Numbered from the stretch's first letter, positions 8,075-16,537 are shown. The stretch: DNA of 64,000 nucleotides from Vibrio splendidus (GCF_003345295.1 NZ_CP031055.1:2852001-2916000); one strand, 5' to 3'. The notes: generated by a model not told the origin, from the letters alone. A program made the numbers and translations.

Positions 8075-8380
8075 TTACCAGCTAGCCTTACGAAGACCCG
8101 GAATCTCGCCTTTCATGCAAGCTTCACGAACCTTAATGCGGCTTAGACCGAATTTACGTAGGTAACCGTGTGGACGACCAGTTTGGTTGCAACGGTTGCG
8201 CTGACGTGATGCACTTGAATCACGTGGAAGAGATTGCAGTTTAAGAACCGCATTCCAACGATCTTCTTCAGATGCGTTTACATCGCTAATGATAACTTTT
8301 AGCGCAGAACGCTTTTCAGCGAACTTAACTACTAGTTTTGCACGTTTAGCTTCACGTGCTTTCATTGATTGTTTAGCCAT
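8075..8380 (-). CDS. rpsN: 30S ribosomal protein S14
   Basis: A 101-residue S14. An open frame extends far upstream into rplE, but the ATG at 8380 gives MAKQSMKAREAKRAKLV, the family start, at the E. coli length. The C-terminal half shows RNRCNQTGRPHGYLRKFGLSRI without the two CxxC pairs of the short zinc form, so this is the long zinc-independent (C-) type. S14 sits in the 30S head with S3 and S10. It lies 16 bases after rplE. Confidence 0.98.
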   Translation of the reverse strand: MAKQSMKAREAKRAKLVVKFAEKRSALKVIISDVNASEEDRWNAVLKLQSLPRDSSASRQRNRCNQTGRPHGYLRKFGLSRIKVREACMKGEIPGLRKASW

Positions 8381-8396
8381 AACAGTAACCCTACCC

Positions 8397-8936
8397 TTAC
8401 TTACGGAATGGGAAGTTAAAGGCAGCCAGCAGAGCTCGGCCTTCCTCATCGGATCCCGCAGATGTCGTGATAGTAATATCAAGACCGCGGACACGATCGA
8501 CTTTATCGTAGTCGATTTCCGGAAAGATGATTTGCTCGCGAACGCCCATGCTGTAGTTACCGCGTCCGTCAAAAGACTTAGCGCTAACACCACGGAAATC
8601 ACGTACACGTGGAAGTGCGATAGAGATTAAACGCTCTAAAAATTCCCACATGCGCTCACCACGCAAGGTTACTTTACAACCAATTGGGTAGCCTTCACGA
8701 ATTTTGAAACCAGCTACAGATTTACGCGCTTTCGTGATAAGTGGCTTTTGACCAGAGATCGTTGCCATATCAGATGCTGCGTTTTCTAGCAGTTTCTTAT
8801 CGTTGATTGCTTCACCAACGCCCATGTTTAGGGTGATTTTCTCAATCCTAGGGACTTGCATGACGCTTGTGTAGCTGAACTCTTTGGTAAGCTCAGCGAC
8901 TACAGACGACTTGTAGTAATCATGCAGTTTCGCCAT
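8397..8936 (-). CDS. rplE: 50S ribosomal protein L5
   Basis: A 179-residue L5 starting MAKLHDYYKSSVVAELTKEF, with the 5S-binding region IEKITLNMGVGEAINDKK and the conserved FPEIDYDKVDRVRGLDITITTSA near the C-terminus. L5 binds 5S rRNA and contacts P-site tRNA and the 30S head. It lies 24 bases after rplX. Spc-operon repression by S8 acts around this start in E. coli. Confidence 0.99.
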   Translation of the reverse strand: MAKLHDYYKSSVVAELTKEFSYTSVMQVPRIEKITLNMGVGEAINDKKLLENAASDMATISGQKPLITKARKSVAGFKIREGYPIGCKVTLRGERMWEFLERLISIALPRVRDFRGVSAKSFDGRGNYSMGVREQIIFPEIDYDKVDRVRGLDITITTSAGSDEEGRALLAAFNFPFRK

Positions 8937-8960
8937 AGTAGAACTCCAAATTACTTCTAA

Positions 8961-9278
8961 TTAGTTAGAAACAGTTTCGCCGTTAGATTTGAAGAAACGA
9001 ACTTTCTTGCCATCTTCGATACGGAAACCGATACGGTCTGCTTTACCAGTAGCCGCGTTAAAGACTGCAACGTTAGAAGCATCAATAGCTGCTTCTTGTT
9101 CAACGATGCCACCTTGTTGACCTAGAGCCGGAACCGGCTTTTGGTGTTTTTTAACAAGATTGATGCCTTCAACAACAACTTTACCAGTTGTCAGAACCTT
9201 AGTTACTTTACCTTTCTTGCCTTTATCTTTACCAGCAAGAATGATTACTTCGTCGTTACGACGGATTTTAGCTGCCAT
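8961..9278 (-). CDS. rplX: 50S ribosomal protein L24
   Basis: A 105-residue L24 with a KOW motif at the N-terminus (DEVIILAGKDKGKKGKVTKVL) and the GINLVKKHQKPVP segment that follows in the family. L24 is one of the two proteins that nucleate 50S assembly at the 5' end of 23S rRNA. It is 11 bases after rplN and 24 bases before rplE in the spc operon. Confidence 0.99.
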   Translation of the reverse strand: MAAKIRRNDEVIILAGKDKGKKGKVTKVLTTGKVVVEGINLVKKHQKPVPALGQQGGIVEQEAAIDASNVAVFNAATGKADRIGFRIEDGKKVRFFKSNGETVSN

Positions 9279-9289
9279 GTTGCCGCTCC

Positions 9290-9661
9290 TTACAGAACTT
9301 CAGGTGCAAGTGATACAATCTTCATGAATTTCGCGTTACGAAGTTCACGAGTCACAGGACCAAAGATACGTGTGCCGACTGGTTGCTCAGTAGTGTCATT
9401 TAACAATACACAAGCATTACTGTCGAAGCGAATGACAGAACCGTCTGGGCGACGAACGCCTTTACGGGTGCGCACTACTACCGCCTTCAGAACATCACCT
9501 TTCTTTACTTTACCGCGAGGAATCGCTTCCTTCACTGTAACCTTGATGACGTCACCGATATGTGCATAACGGCGGTGAGAGCCACCCAGAACCTTAATAC
9601 ACATTACCTTGCGCGCGCCAGAGTTATCTGCTGCGTCAAGTGTACTTTGCATCTGGATCAT
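9290..9661 (-). CDS. rplN: 50S ribosomal protein L14
   Basis: A 123-residue L14 beginning MIQMQSTLDAADNSGARKVMCIKVLGG, with the conserved GDVIKVTVKEAIPRGKVKKGDV strand region. L14 contacts 16S rRNA in an inter-subunit bridge and pairs with L19. It is the first gene of the spc operon: a terminator and a promoter-like sequence lie in the 162-base gap that separates it from rpsQ. Confidence 0.99.
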   Translation of the reverse strand: MIQMQSTLDAADNSGARKVMCIKVLGGSHRRYAHIGDVIKVTVKEAIPRGKVKKGDVLKAVVVRTRKGVRRPDGSVIRFDSNACVLLNDTTEQPVGTRIFGPVTRELRNAKFMKIVSLAPEVL

Positions 9662-9730
9662 TGTTAGTGCTCCGCTAAATATTAAAACTAGACCCTCTCG
9701 GGTCGGGCTGCCTCTTTAAAAGGGACGCGA

Positions 9731-9736
9731 ATTGTA
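9731..9736 (-). promoter_or_regulatory. Probable spc-operon promoter, -10 element
   Basis: On the minus strand TACAAT is followed after two bases by GCGTCCC. The -35 region is not recognisable (TACCCA at 17-base spacing). The site lies 70 bases upstream of rplN and directly after the rpsQ terminator, where a promoter is required. Confidence 0.6.
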
Positions 9737-9760
9737 CCACCCTTTTTTTAAATTGGGTAG

Positions 9761-9800
9761 ACAAAAAACAAGCGGCTCCAAAAAATAATTTGGAGCCGCT
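9761..9800 (-). terminator. S10-operon terminator after rpsQ
   Basis: On the minus strand AGCGGCTCCAAA pairs with TTTGGAGCCGCT around a six-base loop, then TTGTTTTTTG follows. It lies 23 bases past the rpsQ stop and separates the S10 and spc transcription units, perhaps incompletely. Confidence 0.85.
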
Positions 9801-9823
9801 TATAAGTTATAGAATTACAAAGA

Positions 9824-10078
9824 TTAAATCTTCGCTTTTTCTAGAACTTTAACCAATGTCCAAGACTTAGTCTTAGACAGAGGACGACACTCAGCGATTT
9901 CAACTTTGTCGCCTAGGCCACAAGTGTTGTCTTCGTCGTGTGCGTGTACTTTAGTCGTGCGTTTGATGAACTTACCGTAAATTGGGTGTTTTACAGTACG
10001 CTCAATAGCAACAACGATAGACTTGTCCATCTTGTCACTTACTACACGGCCTTGCTGGATGCGGTTAGTTTCGCTCAT
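9824..10078 (-). CDS. rpsQ: 30S ribosomal protein S17
   Basis: An 84-residue S17, the E. coli length, with the OB-fold core GRVVSDKMDKSIVVAIERTVKHPIYGKFIKRT and the C-terminal ECRPLSKTKSWTLVKVLEKA signature. S17 is a primary 16S-binding protein of the 5' domain. Its start codon touches the rpmC stop (shared base 10078). It is the last gene of the S10 operon and is followed by a clear terminator. Confidence 0.99.
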   Translation of the reverse strand: MSETNRIQQGRVVSDKMDKSIVVAIERTVKHPIYGKFIKRTTKVHAHDEDNTCGLGDKVEIAECRPLSKTKSWTLVKVLEKAKI

Positions 10079-10269
10079 TATGCGCCTGCCTTTTCAGTCA
10101 AAACAGTTTTCACACGTGCGATGTCACGGCGTACAGCTTTTAGAGTATGAGTTTGCTGAAGTTGACCAGTTGCAGCTTGCATGCGCAAGTTGAACTGTTC
10201 ACGTAGCAAATTCAATAGCTCAGCGTTAAGCTCTTCAACGTTCTTTTCGCGTAGATCTTGTGCTTTCAT
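10078..10269 (-). CDS. rpmC: 50S ribosomal protein L29
   Basis: A 63-residue L29, the E. coli length, starting MKAQDLREKNVEELNAELL with the RREQFNLRM-type helix (LREQFNLRMQAATGQL) typical of the family. A GTG one codon upstream is possible but the ATG at 10269 gives the normal start and overlaps the rplP stop as TGATG, suggesting translational coupling. L29 is a helical hairpin at the tunnel exit beside L23 and contacts trigger factor and SRP. Confidence 0.98.
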   Translation of the reverse strand: MKAQDLREKNVEELNAELLNLLREQFNLRMQAATGQLQQTHTLKAVRRDIARVKTVLTEKAGA

Positions 10270-10679
10270 CACATCACCTGCTTAGTTACAAAAGTAGTTT
10301 TAACAGGCAGTTTACGCGCCGCTAGGCGGAACGCTTCACGTGCCAACTCTTCAGGTACGCCATTCATCTCGTACATAACTTTGCCTGGTTGGATTTGAGC
10401 AACCCAGTACGCAACTGAACCTTTACCTTTACCTTGACGAACTTCAAGAGGCTTTTCAGTAATTGGTTTGTCTGGGAAAACACGGATCCAGATTTGACCT
10501 TGACGCTTAATGTGACGTGTCATAGCACGACGTGCCGCTTCGATTTGACGTGCAGTCAGACGACCACGGCCAACAGCTTTAAGACCGAATTCGCCGAAGC
10601 TTACTTCAGTACCTTTAGCTAGACCACGGTTACGACCAGTCATAACCTTGCGGAACTTAGTACGTTTTGGTTGTAGCAT
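10269..10679 (-). CDS. rplP: 50S ribosomal protein L16
   Basis: A 136-residue L16 starting MLQPKRTKFRKVMTGRNRG, with the QIEAARRAMTRHIKRQGQIWIRVFPDKPITEKP core and the GKGKGSVAYWVAQIQPGKVMYEMNGV segment. L16 is a late assembly protein that positions the A-site tRNA elbow. The Arg that YcfD hydroxylates in E. coli (in the RMGKGKG region) corresponds to VRQGKGKG here. The gene lies 11 bases after rpsC and overlaps rpmC. Confidence 0.99.
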   Translation of the reverse strand: MLQPKRTKFRKVMTGRNRGLAKGTEVSFGEFGLKAVGRGRLTARQIEAARRAMTRHIKRQGQIWIRVFPDKPITEKPLEVRQGKGKGSVAYWVAQIQPGKVMYEMNGVPEELAREAFRLAARKLPVKTTFVTKQVM

Positions 10680-10690
10680 CGTTCGACTCC

Positions 10691-11389
10691 TTACTTACGG
10701 CCTTTACGCTGCTTCTTAGGCTTATCGCCTTTTGGCTCTACTGCGTTAGCAGCTGGCATACCGCCTAGAATCTCACCTTTGAAGATCCAAACTTTAATGC
10801 CGATCACACCGTATTGAGTGTGAGCCGAAGAAGTTGCGTAATCAATGTCTGCACGTAGAGTGTGTAGAGGCACACGGCCTTCACGGTACCACTCTGAACG
10901 TGCGATTTCAGCACCGCCAAGACGGCCGCCTACTTGTACTTTGATGCCTTTAGCGCCTAGACGCATAGCATTTTGTACCGCACGCTTCATTGCACGACGG
11001 AACATAACACGACGCTCTAGTTGAGACGCGATGCTATCAGCTACAAGCTGACCATCTAGCTCAGGCTTACGTACTTCAGCGATGTTAATTTGCGCTGGTA
11101 CACCTGCGATTTTAGCTACAGCTGCGCGTAGCTTCTCTACGTCTTCACCTTTCTTACCGATAACAACGCCAGGACGAGCTGTGTGAATAGTCACACGGAT
11201 GCTCTTCGCTGGACGCTCGATAACGATACGAGATAATGATGCTTTTTGTAGTTCCTTGGTAAGGAACTGACGTACCTTGAAGTCGCCGTCTAGGTTGTCA
11301 GCGAATTCGTTGGTATTAGCAAACCATGTAGCATTCCAAGGCTTGACGATGCCAAGACGAATACCATTAGGATGTACTTTCTGACCCAT
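10691..11389 (-). CDS. rpsC: 30S ribosomal protein S3
   Basis: A 232-residue S3 (E. coli 233). An N-terminal [24 protein letters not shown] leads into a KH domain with the [11 protein letters not shown] loop at about residues 75-90; the C-terminal domain carries [33 protein letters not shown]. The Lys/Arg tail [13 protein letters not shown] is normal. S3 lines the mRNA entry pore with S4 and S5 and acts as part of the ribosomal helicase. It follows rplV by 18 bases. Confidence 0.99.
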
Positions 11390-11407
11390 TGCTTACTCTC
11401 CTAGTCT

Positions 11408-11740
11408 TTAGCGATCTGCTACAACAATAGTGATGTGGCTTGAACGCTTCAAGATACGATCCGCACGGCCTTTAGCACGAGGCATAATACGCTTCATGAT
11501 AGGGCCCTCATCTACGAAGATTTTAGCGACATTTAGATCGTCGATATCTGCACCTTCGTTATGTTCCGCGTTAGCGATAGCTGACTCAAGAACTTTCTTA
11601 ACTAAAACAGCAGCTTTTTTGTTGCTGAAAGTTAGAATTTCTAGAGCCTGGTCTACCGACTTACCGCGAATTTGGTCTGCAACTAAGCGAGCTTTCTGTG
11701 GAGAAATACGAGCAAAGTTATGTTTAGCTAAAGCTTCCAT
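11408..11740 (-). CDS. rplV: 50S ribosomal protein L22
   Basis: A 110-residue L22. Two ATG codons stand in tandem; AGGAG lies only three bases from the first but six from the second, and the second gives MEALAKHNFARISPQKARL at the E. coli length, so 11740 is chosen. The signature ILKRSSHITIVVADR closes the protein. The long beta-hairpin (around residues 80-100) narrows the exit tunnel and is where macrolide-resistance changes occur. Neighbours are rpsS and rpsC. Confidence 0.97.
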   Translation of the reverse strand: MEALAKHNFARISPQKARLVADQIRGKSVDQALEILTFSNKKAAVLVKKVLESAIANAEHNEGADIDDLNVAKIFVDEGPIMKRIMPRAKGRADRILKRSSHITIVVADR

Positions 11741-11750
11741 CATCTACTCC

Positions 11751-12029
11751 TTATTTCTTCTTAGCTTTCTTATCTGCAGCATGACCGCGATAAGTACGAG
11801 TTGGTGCAAATTCGCCTAGTTTGTGACCGATCATTTCTTCGGTAACGAAAACAGGGACGTGCTGACGACCATTATGGACAGCGATGGTCAAACCAATCAT
11901 TGTTGGGATGATCATTGAGCGACGGGACCAAGTCTTAATAGGCTTTTTGTCTCCGCTTTCCACCGCTTTCTCTACCTTCTTCAGCAAGTGTAGGTCAATA
12001 AAAGGACCTTTCTTGAGAGAACGTGGCAT
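11751..12029 (-). CDS. rpsS: 30S ribosomal protein S19
   Basis: A 92-residue S19 reading MPRSLKKGPFIDLHLLKKVE, with the IGLTIAVHNGRQHVPVFVTEEMIGHKLGEFAPTRTYRGH signature. S19 binds the top of the 30S head, partners S13, and makes an inter-subunit bridge. It lies 19 bases after rplB. The lysine-rich end DKKAKKK is usual. Confidence 0.99.
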   Translation of the reverse strand: MPRSLKKGPFIDLHLLKKVEKAVESGDKKPIKTWSRRSMIIPTMIGLTIAVHNGRQHVPVFVTEEMIGHKLGEFAPTRTYRGHAADKKAKKK

Positions 12030-12048
12030 GGCGATTCCTCTTTATAAA

Positions 12049-12873
12049 TTATTTAGTGCGACGACGTACGATGTACTTGTCAGTGCGCTTATTCTTACGA
12101 GTCTTGAAGCCCTTAGTAGGAACGCCCCAAGGAGATACTGGGTGACGACCACCAGATGTGCGGCCTTCACCACCACCATGTGGGTGATCCACCGGGTTCA
12201 TTACTACACCACGTACGGTTGGACGTACGCCGCGCCAGCGTGAAGCACCAGCTTTACCAAGTTCACGTAGCATATGCTCAGAGTTACCAACTTCACCGAT
12301 CGTTGCACGACCTTCAGAAAGTACTTTGCGCATTTCACCAGAACGTAGACGGATAGTTACGTATGCACCATCGCGAGCGATGATTTGAGCATAAGCACCA
12401 GCCGAACGAGCTAGTTGTGCACCTTTACCAGGCTTAAGTTCAACACAGTGTACAGTAGAACCTACTGGGATGTTGCGCATCGGCAGAGTGTTACCTGCTT
12501 TGATTGCAGCATCTACGCCAGATTGAATCTGGTCGCCTGCGTTAACACCTTTAGGTGCAATGATGTAACGACGCTCACCGTCTGCGTACAGAACTAGAGC
12601 GATGTTAGCACTACGGTTTGGATCGTATTCTAGACGCTCAACTTTCGCTGGGATGCCATCTTTAGTACGTTTGAAGTCAATCAGACGGTAATGGTGTTTA
12701 TGACCACCACCGATGTGACGTACTGTAATACGACCGTTGTTGTTACGACCACCGTTCTTAGAGTTTTTCTCTAAAAGTGGTGCGTATGGCTTACCCTTGT
12801 GCAGGTCAGCGTTAACAACTTTAACGACGTGACGACGACCAGGGGAAGTCGGCTTACATTTAACAATAGCCAT
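12049..12873 (-). CDS. rplB: 50S ribosomal protein L2
   Basis: A 274-residue L2 (E. coli 273). It has the OB-like domain with GGGHKHHYRLIDFKR, the SH3-like domain, and near the C-terminus GVVMNPVDHPHGGGEGRTSGGRHPVSPWG, which contains the histidine (DHPHGG) implicated in peptidyl-transferase assembly. The end is the basic RKNKRTDKYIVRRRTK. L2 is one of the largest 50S proteins and bridges the subunits. It is 14 bases after rplW. Confidence 0.99.
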   Translation of the reverse strand: MAIVKCKPTSPGRRHVVKVVNADLHKGKPYAPLLEKNSKNGGRNNNGRITVRHIGGGHKHHYRLIDFKRTKDGIPAKVERLEYDPNRSANIALVLYADGERRYIIAPKGVNAGDQIQSGVDAAIKAGNTLPMRNIPVGSTVHCVELKPGKGAQLARSAGAYAQIIARDGAYVTIRLRSGEMRKVLSEGRATIGEVGNSEHMLRELGKAGASRWRGVRPTVRGVVMNPVDHPHGGGEGRTSGGRHPVSPWGVPTKGFKTRKNKRTDKYIVRRRTK

Positions 12874-12887
12874 TTTTACTACTCCTG

Positions 12888-13190
12888 TTATTCCGCGCCG
12901 CCAACGAAGTCAAGATCTTGACCTTCTTTCAAAGTAACGTAGGCTTTCTTAACGTCTGAACGACGGCCTTCACGCATACCTTGACGTTTGGTCTTACCCT
13001 TTAATACAAGAGTATTTACAGACTTAACTTCAACTTCAAATAGCTTTTCTACAGCTGCTTTGATCTCTTTCTTAGTTGCATCTTTAGCTACTTTGAAAAC
13101 GATAGTGTTCGCTTTCTCAGCTGCCATAGTTGCTTTTTCAGAGATGTGCGGAGCACGTAGAACTTTTAAGATACGCTCTTCAGTGATCAT
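12888..13190 (-). CDS. rplW: 50S ribosomal protein L23
   Basis: A 100-residue L23, the E. coli length, starting MITEERILKVLRAPHISEKA, with the VKSVNTLVLKGKTKRQG loop that enters the exit tunnel. L23 is the docking site for trigger factor and SRP. The start ATG overlaps the rplD stop as ATGA, preceded by GAGGAG inside rplD, so the two genes are probably translationally coupled. Confidence 0.99.
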   Translation of the reverse strand: MITEERILKVLRAPHISEKATMAAEKANTIVFKVAKDATKKEIKAAVEKLFEVEVKSVNTLVLKGKTKRQGMREGRRSDVKKAYVTLKEGQDLDFVGGAE

Positions 13191-13789
13191 GCTAGCATCT
13201 CCTCAACTTGCTTAACTGCGTCAGCAGTCATCAGAACCTTGTCGAAAGCGATTAGTGATACTGGATCAACACCAGCAACATCACGTGCATCTACTTTGTA
13301 TAGGTTACGAGCAGCTAAGAATAGATTTTCATCTACTTCGCCAGTCACAATCAGAACGTCGTTTAGCTCAAGCTCTTTAAGCTTAGCTACAAGTTCTTTT
13401 GTTTTTGGTGCTTCTACAGAGAAGTTATCAACAACGATTAGACGCTCTTGACGAATCAACTCAGACAGAATGCTCTTCATAGCACCGCGGTACATTTTTT
13501 TGTTTACTTTTTGGCTGTGATCTTGTGGTTTCGCAGCAAAAGTAACACCACCTGTACGCCAGATTGGGCTACGAATTGTACCAGCACGTGCACGGCCAGT
13601 ACCTTTTTGGCGCCATGGCTTAGCACCGCCGCCTGATACTTCAGAACGAGTCTTTTGAGCACGAGTACCTTGACGAGCACCTGCTGCATATGCAACAACT
13701 ACTTGGTGTACTAGAGCTTCGTTAAAGTCACGTCCGAAAGTAGTCTCGGAAACAGTTAGTGCATCAGCACCTTTAACCATCAATTCCAT
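13187..13789 (-). CDS. rplD: 50S ribosomal protein L4
   Basis: A 200-residue L4 (E. coli 201). The conserved loop GTRAQKTRSEVSGGGAKPWRQKGTGRARAGTIRSPIWRTGG (about residues 40-80) extends into the exit tunnel. In gammaproteobacteria L4 also represses the S10 operon by acting on the leader, both on translation and on RNA polymerase pausing; a leader of suitable position exists before rpsJ. It follows rplC by 16 bases and overlaps rplW. Confidence 0.99.
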   Translation of the reverse strand: MELMVKGADALTVSETTFGRDFNEALVHQVVVAYAAGARQGTRAQKTRSEVSGGGAKPWRQKGTGRARAGTIRSPIWRTGGVTFAAKPQDHSQKVNKKMYRGAMKSILSELIRQERLIVVDNFSVEAPKTKELVAKLKELELNDVLIVTGEVDENLFLAARNLYKVDARDVAGVDPVSLIAFDKVLMTADAVKQVEEMLA

Positions 13790-13805
13790 TACTTACTCCT
13801 AGACG

Positions 13806-14435
13806 TTATGCTTTAACAGCAGGTTTTACGATCACGTTACCGCCTGTTGAGCCTGGTACTGCACCTTTAATAAGGAGTAGATTGCGCTCAGCGTCAACAC
13901 GTACGATCTCTAGGTTTTGAGTCGTTACACGCTCAGCTCCCATGTGACCTGCCATTTTCTTGCCTTTAAACACGCGGCCTGGAGTTTGACATTGGCCAAT
14001 TGAACCCGGTGCGCGGTGAGACAAAGAGTTACCGTGAGTCATATCTTGAGTAGAGAAATTCCAACGCTTGATAGCGCCTTGGAAGCCTTTACCTTTAGAT
14101 GTACCAGTAACGTCTACTTTTTTAATTTCGTTGAAAAGTTCTACGTTTAGCTCAGCGCCAACTTCAAACTCTTCGCCGTTTTCTAAACGGAATTCCCAAA
14201 GACCGCGACCTGCTTCTACACCCGCTTTCGCGAAGTGACCAGCTTCAGGTTTAGTTACACGGTTAGCTTTCTTAGCACCAGTAGTTACTTGGATTGCTGC
14301 GTAGCCGTCTGTCTCAAGAGTTTTAACTTGAGAAATACGGTTCGCTTCAACCTCAACAACAGTTACTGGGATAGAAACGCCTTCTTCAGTAAATACGCGG
14401 GTCATACCCACTTTACGTCCGACTAGACCAATCAT
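13806..14435 (-). CDS. rplC: 50S ribosomal protein L3
   Basis: A 209-residue L3, the E. coli length. It starts [19 protein letters not shown] and contains the loop [49 protein letters not shown], which reaches the peptidyl-transferase centre. The Gln methylated by PrmB in E. coli falls in this loop ([11 protein letters not shown]). L3 nucleates 50S assembly with L24. It lies 14 bases after rpsJ. Confidence 0.99.
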
Positions 14436-14449
14436 TATTCTTATCTCCC

Positions 14450-14761
14450 TTAACCTAGGCTGATTTGAACATCAACGCCAGCTGCAAGATCAAGACGCAT
14501 TAGAGCATCAACAGTTTTATCTGTTGGCTCAACGATGTCGATCAAACGCTTGTGAGTACGAATTTCGTACTGGTCACGTGCATCTTTGTTGACGTGTGGA
14601 GAGGTAAGAACAGTGAAACGCTCTTTACGAGTAGGAAGTGGAATAGGACCACGAACCTGTGCGCCAGTACGTTTTGCTGTTTCAACGATTTCCGCAGTTG
14701 AAGCATCGATTAGCTTGTAATCAAACGCTTTAAGGCGGATACGAATACGTTGGTTCTGCAT
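14450..14761 (-). CDS. rpsJ: 30S ribosomal protein S10 (NusE)
   Basis: A 103-residue S10 starting [20 protein letters not shown]; a start five codons upstream is possible but the ATG at 14761 gives the exact family length and has GGAGC upstream. The conserved [35 protein letters not shown] core is present. S10 works in the 30S head and, as NusE, pairs with NusB in antitermination and with NusG in transcription-translation coupling. It is the first gene of the S10 operon. Confidence 0.99.
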
Positions 14762-14868
14762 GAGACAGAGCTCCAATTATTAAAAATTACACAAACAATA
14801 TCGCCACTCAAGCTCGAAAGAACGAGAGAATGCCGATTGATTTATGTGAAACCGTAGCATCCAAAATC
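14762..14868 (-). promoter_or_regulatory. S10-operon leader
   Basis: The region between the nearer candidate promoter and rpsJ is about 107 bases and contains a CTCG/CGAG hairpin (around 14811-14825). Gammaproteobacterial S10 leaders are L4 targets. The L4-binding hairpin itself was not identified with certainty. Confidence 0.45.
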
Positions 14869-14875
14869 AGGACGC

Positions 14876-14881
14876 ATTGTC
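14876..14881 (-). promoter_or_regulatory. Candidate S10 promoter, -10 element
   Basis: On the minus strand GACAAT is followed directly by GCGTCC. The -35 region is weak. The GCGTCC element also follows the -10 hexamers of the spc and str promoters. Confidence 0.45.
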
Positions 14882-15013
14882 AGTTAACTTTTGAAGTAAA
14901 CACGAAGTTTACTATTTTTATTAACCGCGAACATAAGCTGAGTATACATTACTAGGTAAGACCTACTCCTCAGTGCTCATTGGTTCACAAACCGGCGTTA
15001 GCCAGTGCGATGC

Positions 15014-15041
15014 ATTATACAGATCACGTTTTAGTATGCAA
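15014..15041 (-). promoter_or_regulatory. Strong candidate S10 promoter
   Basis: On the minus strand TTGCAT (15036-15041) and a consensus TATAAT (15014-15019) are 16 bases apart. Transcription would start near 15007, giving a leader of about 245 bases. The rest of the 14762-15206 gap holds the tuf terminator and no credible gene. Confidence 0.65.
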
Positions 15042-15134
15042 GTAGTGTTGGGAAAATAATCGGAATATATTGAAAAAGGAACTTGGGGAGGTATGGAGTA
15101 TTGCGCGATAAAGGAATGTTTCTCTATAAATAAT

Positions 15135-15161
15135 AAAAGGGAAGCCGAAGCTTCCCTTTTT
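15135..15161 (-). terminator. Terminator after tuf
   Basis: GGGAAGC-CGAA-GCTTCCC is flanked by A-runs on one side and T-runs on the other. On the minus strand it lies 46 bases past the tuf stop. It separates the str transcript from the S10 operon, so the two units do not simply fuse. Confidence 0.88.
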
Positions 15162-15206
15162 AGATGCGTGCTCTTCAATGAAGAGTGTGCAAAAATCTAA
15201 ATGCTA

Positions 15207-16391
15207 TTAAGCGAAGATTTTAGCTACAACACCAGCACCAACTGTACGGCCACCTTCGCGGATTGCGAAACGTAGACCTTCGTCCATTGCGATTGGAGCG
15301 ATTAGCTCAACAGTCATTTGAACGTTGTCACCTGGCATTACCATTTCTACGCCTTCTGGTAGAGTGATATCGCCTGTTACGTCAGTTGTACGGAAGTAGA
15401 ACTGTGGACGGTAACCCTTGAAGAAAGGAGTGTGACGGCCGCCTTCGTCTTTAGAAAGTACGTATACTTCAGACTCAAACTTAGTGTGTGGGTTGATTGA
15501 ACCTTTAGCAGAAAGTACTTGGCCACGTTCAACGTCATCACGCTTAGTACCACGTAGAAGTGCACCAACGTTCTCACCTGCACGACCTTCGTCAAGCAGC
15601 TTACGGAACATTTCAACACCAGTACAAGTAGTAAGAGTAGTTTCTTTGATACCAACGATTTCTACTTCGTCACCTACACGTAGGATACCGCGCTCGATAC
15701 GACCAGTAACTACAGTACCACGACCTTGGATTGAGAATACATCTTCAATAGGAAGTAGGAACGGTAGATCAACAGCACGCTCTGGAAGTGGAATGTAAGA
15801 ATCTAGTGCTTCTGCAAGCTCAACGATCTTGTCTTCCCACTGCTTTTCGCCGTTTAGAGCGCCAAGTGCAGAACCTTGAATTACTGGAAGGTCGTCTCCT
15901 GGGTACTCGTACTCAGAAAGAAGTTCACGTACTTCCATTTCTACTAGCTCAAGTAGCTCTTCGTCATCAACCATGTCACATTTGTTCATGAATACGATGA
16001 TGTAAGGGATACCAACTTGACGACCAAGTAGGATGTGCTCACGTGTTTGTGGCATAGGGCCATCTGTAGCAGCAACAACTAGGATACCGCCGTCCATTTG
16101 AGCAGCACCAGTGATCATGTTTTTAACATAATCGGCGTGTCCAGGACAGTCTACGTGTGCGTAGTGACGTTCAGGAGTATCGTACTCAACGTGAGAAGTT
16201 GCGATTGTGATACCGCGCTCGCGCTCTTCTGGAGCGTTATCGATAGATGCGAAATCTTTAGCAACACCGCCGTACACTTTTGCAAGTGTAGTACAGATAG
16301 CAGCAGTTAGAGTTGTTTTACCGTGGTCAACGTGGCCGATAGTACCAACGTTTACGTGCGGTTTCGTACGTTCAAATTTTTCTTTAGACAC
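15207..16391 (-). CDS. tuf: Translation elongation factor Tu
   Basis: A 394-residue EF-Tu, exactly the E. coli length. It shows the G1 P-loop GHVDHGKT (residues 19-26), G2 GITIATSHVEY, G3 DCPGHADYVKNM, and G4 NKCD; the C-terminal domains carry GRGTVVTGRIERG and RTTDVTG. EF-Tu delivers aminoacyl-tRNA to the ribosome. It is the last gene of the str operon here, 146 bases after fusA, and has a promoter of its own in that gap. Vibrios often carry a second tuf copy elsewhere; only one is in this window. Confidence 0.99.
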   Translation of the reverse strand: MSKEKFERTKPHVNVGTIGHVDHGKTTLTAAICTTLAKVYGGVAKDFASIDNAPEERERGITIATSHVEYDTPERHYAHVDCPGHADYVKNMITGAAQMDGGILVVAATDGPMPQTREHILLGRQVGIPYIIVFMNKCDMVDDEELLELVEMEVRELLSEYEYPGDDLPVIQGSALGALNGEKQWEDKIVELAEALDSYIPLPERAVDLPFLLPIEDVFSIQGRGTVVTGRIERGILRVGDEVEIVGIKETTLTTCTGVEMFRKLLDEGRAGENVGALLRGTKRDDVERGQVLSAKGSINPHTKFESEVYVLSKDEGGRHTPFFKGYRPQFYFRTTDVTGDITLPEGVEMVMPGDNVQMTVELIAPIAMDEGLRFAIREGGRTVGAGVVAKIFA

Positions 16392-16457
16392 AATCGTGTT
16401 CCTTCCTAGTTATGATTCGCCACGTTCATTATTGAGCGAGACGCGCCAGAAATTGCT

Positions 16458-16486
16458 ATTTTATGCGCCAACTCTCGTTAGCGCAA
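16458..16486 (-). promoter_or_regulatory. tuf promoter in the fusA-tuf gap
   Basis: On the minus strand TTGCGC (16481-16486) and TAAAAT (16458-16463) are exactly 17 bases apart. It would allow tuf to be made in excess of the rest of the str operon, as known in E. coli. Confidence 0.6.
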
Positions 16487-16491
16487 TATTT

Positions 16492-16530
16492 GGACGCATT
16501 GATCTTTCAAAAAATGAAAAAAATGCGTCC
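16492..16530. repeat. Inverted repeat GGACGCATT / AATGCGTCC
   Basis: Nine bases at 16492-16500 are perfectly complementary to 16522-16530, with a 21-base T-rich loop. It begins eight bases past the fusA stop. It could be an RNA hairpin at the fusA 3' end; there is no U tract directly after it. Confidence 0.7.
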
Positions 16531-16537
16531 CTTTTGT

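Noticed and set aside
14963..15178. A 71-codon minus-strand frame between tuf and rpsJ
   Set aside because: It overlaps the tuf terminator and the strong S10 promoter candidate, and the peptide has no recognisable pattern.
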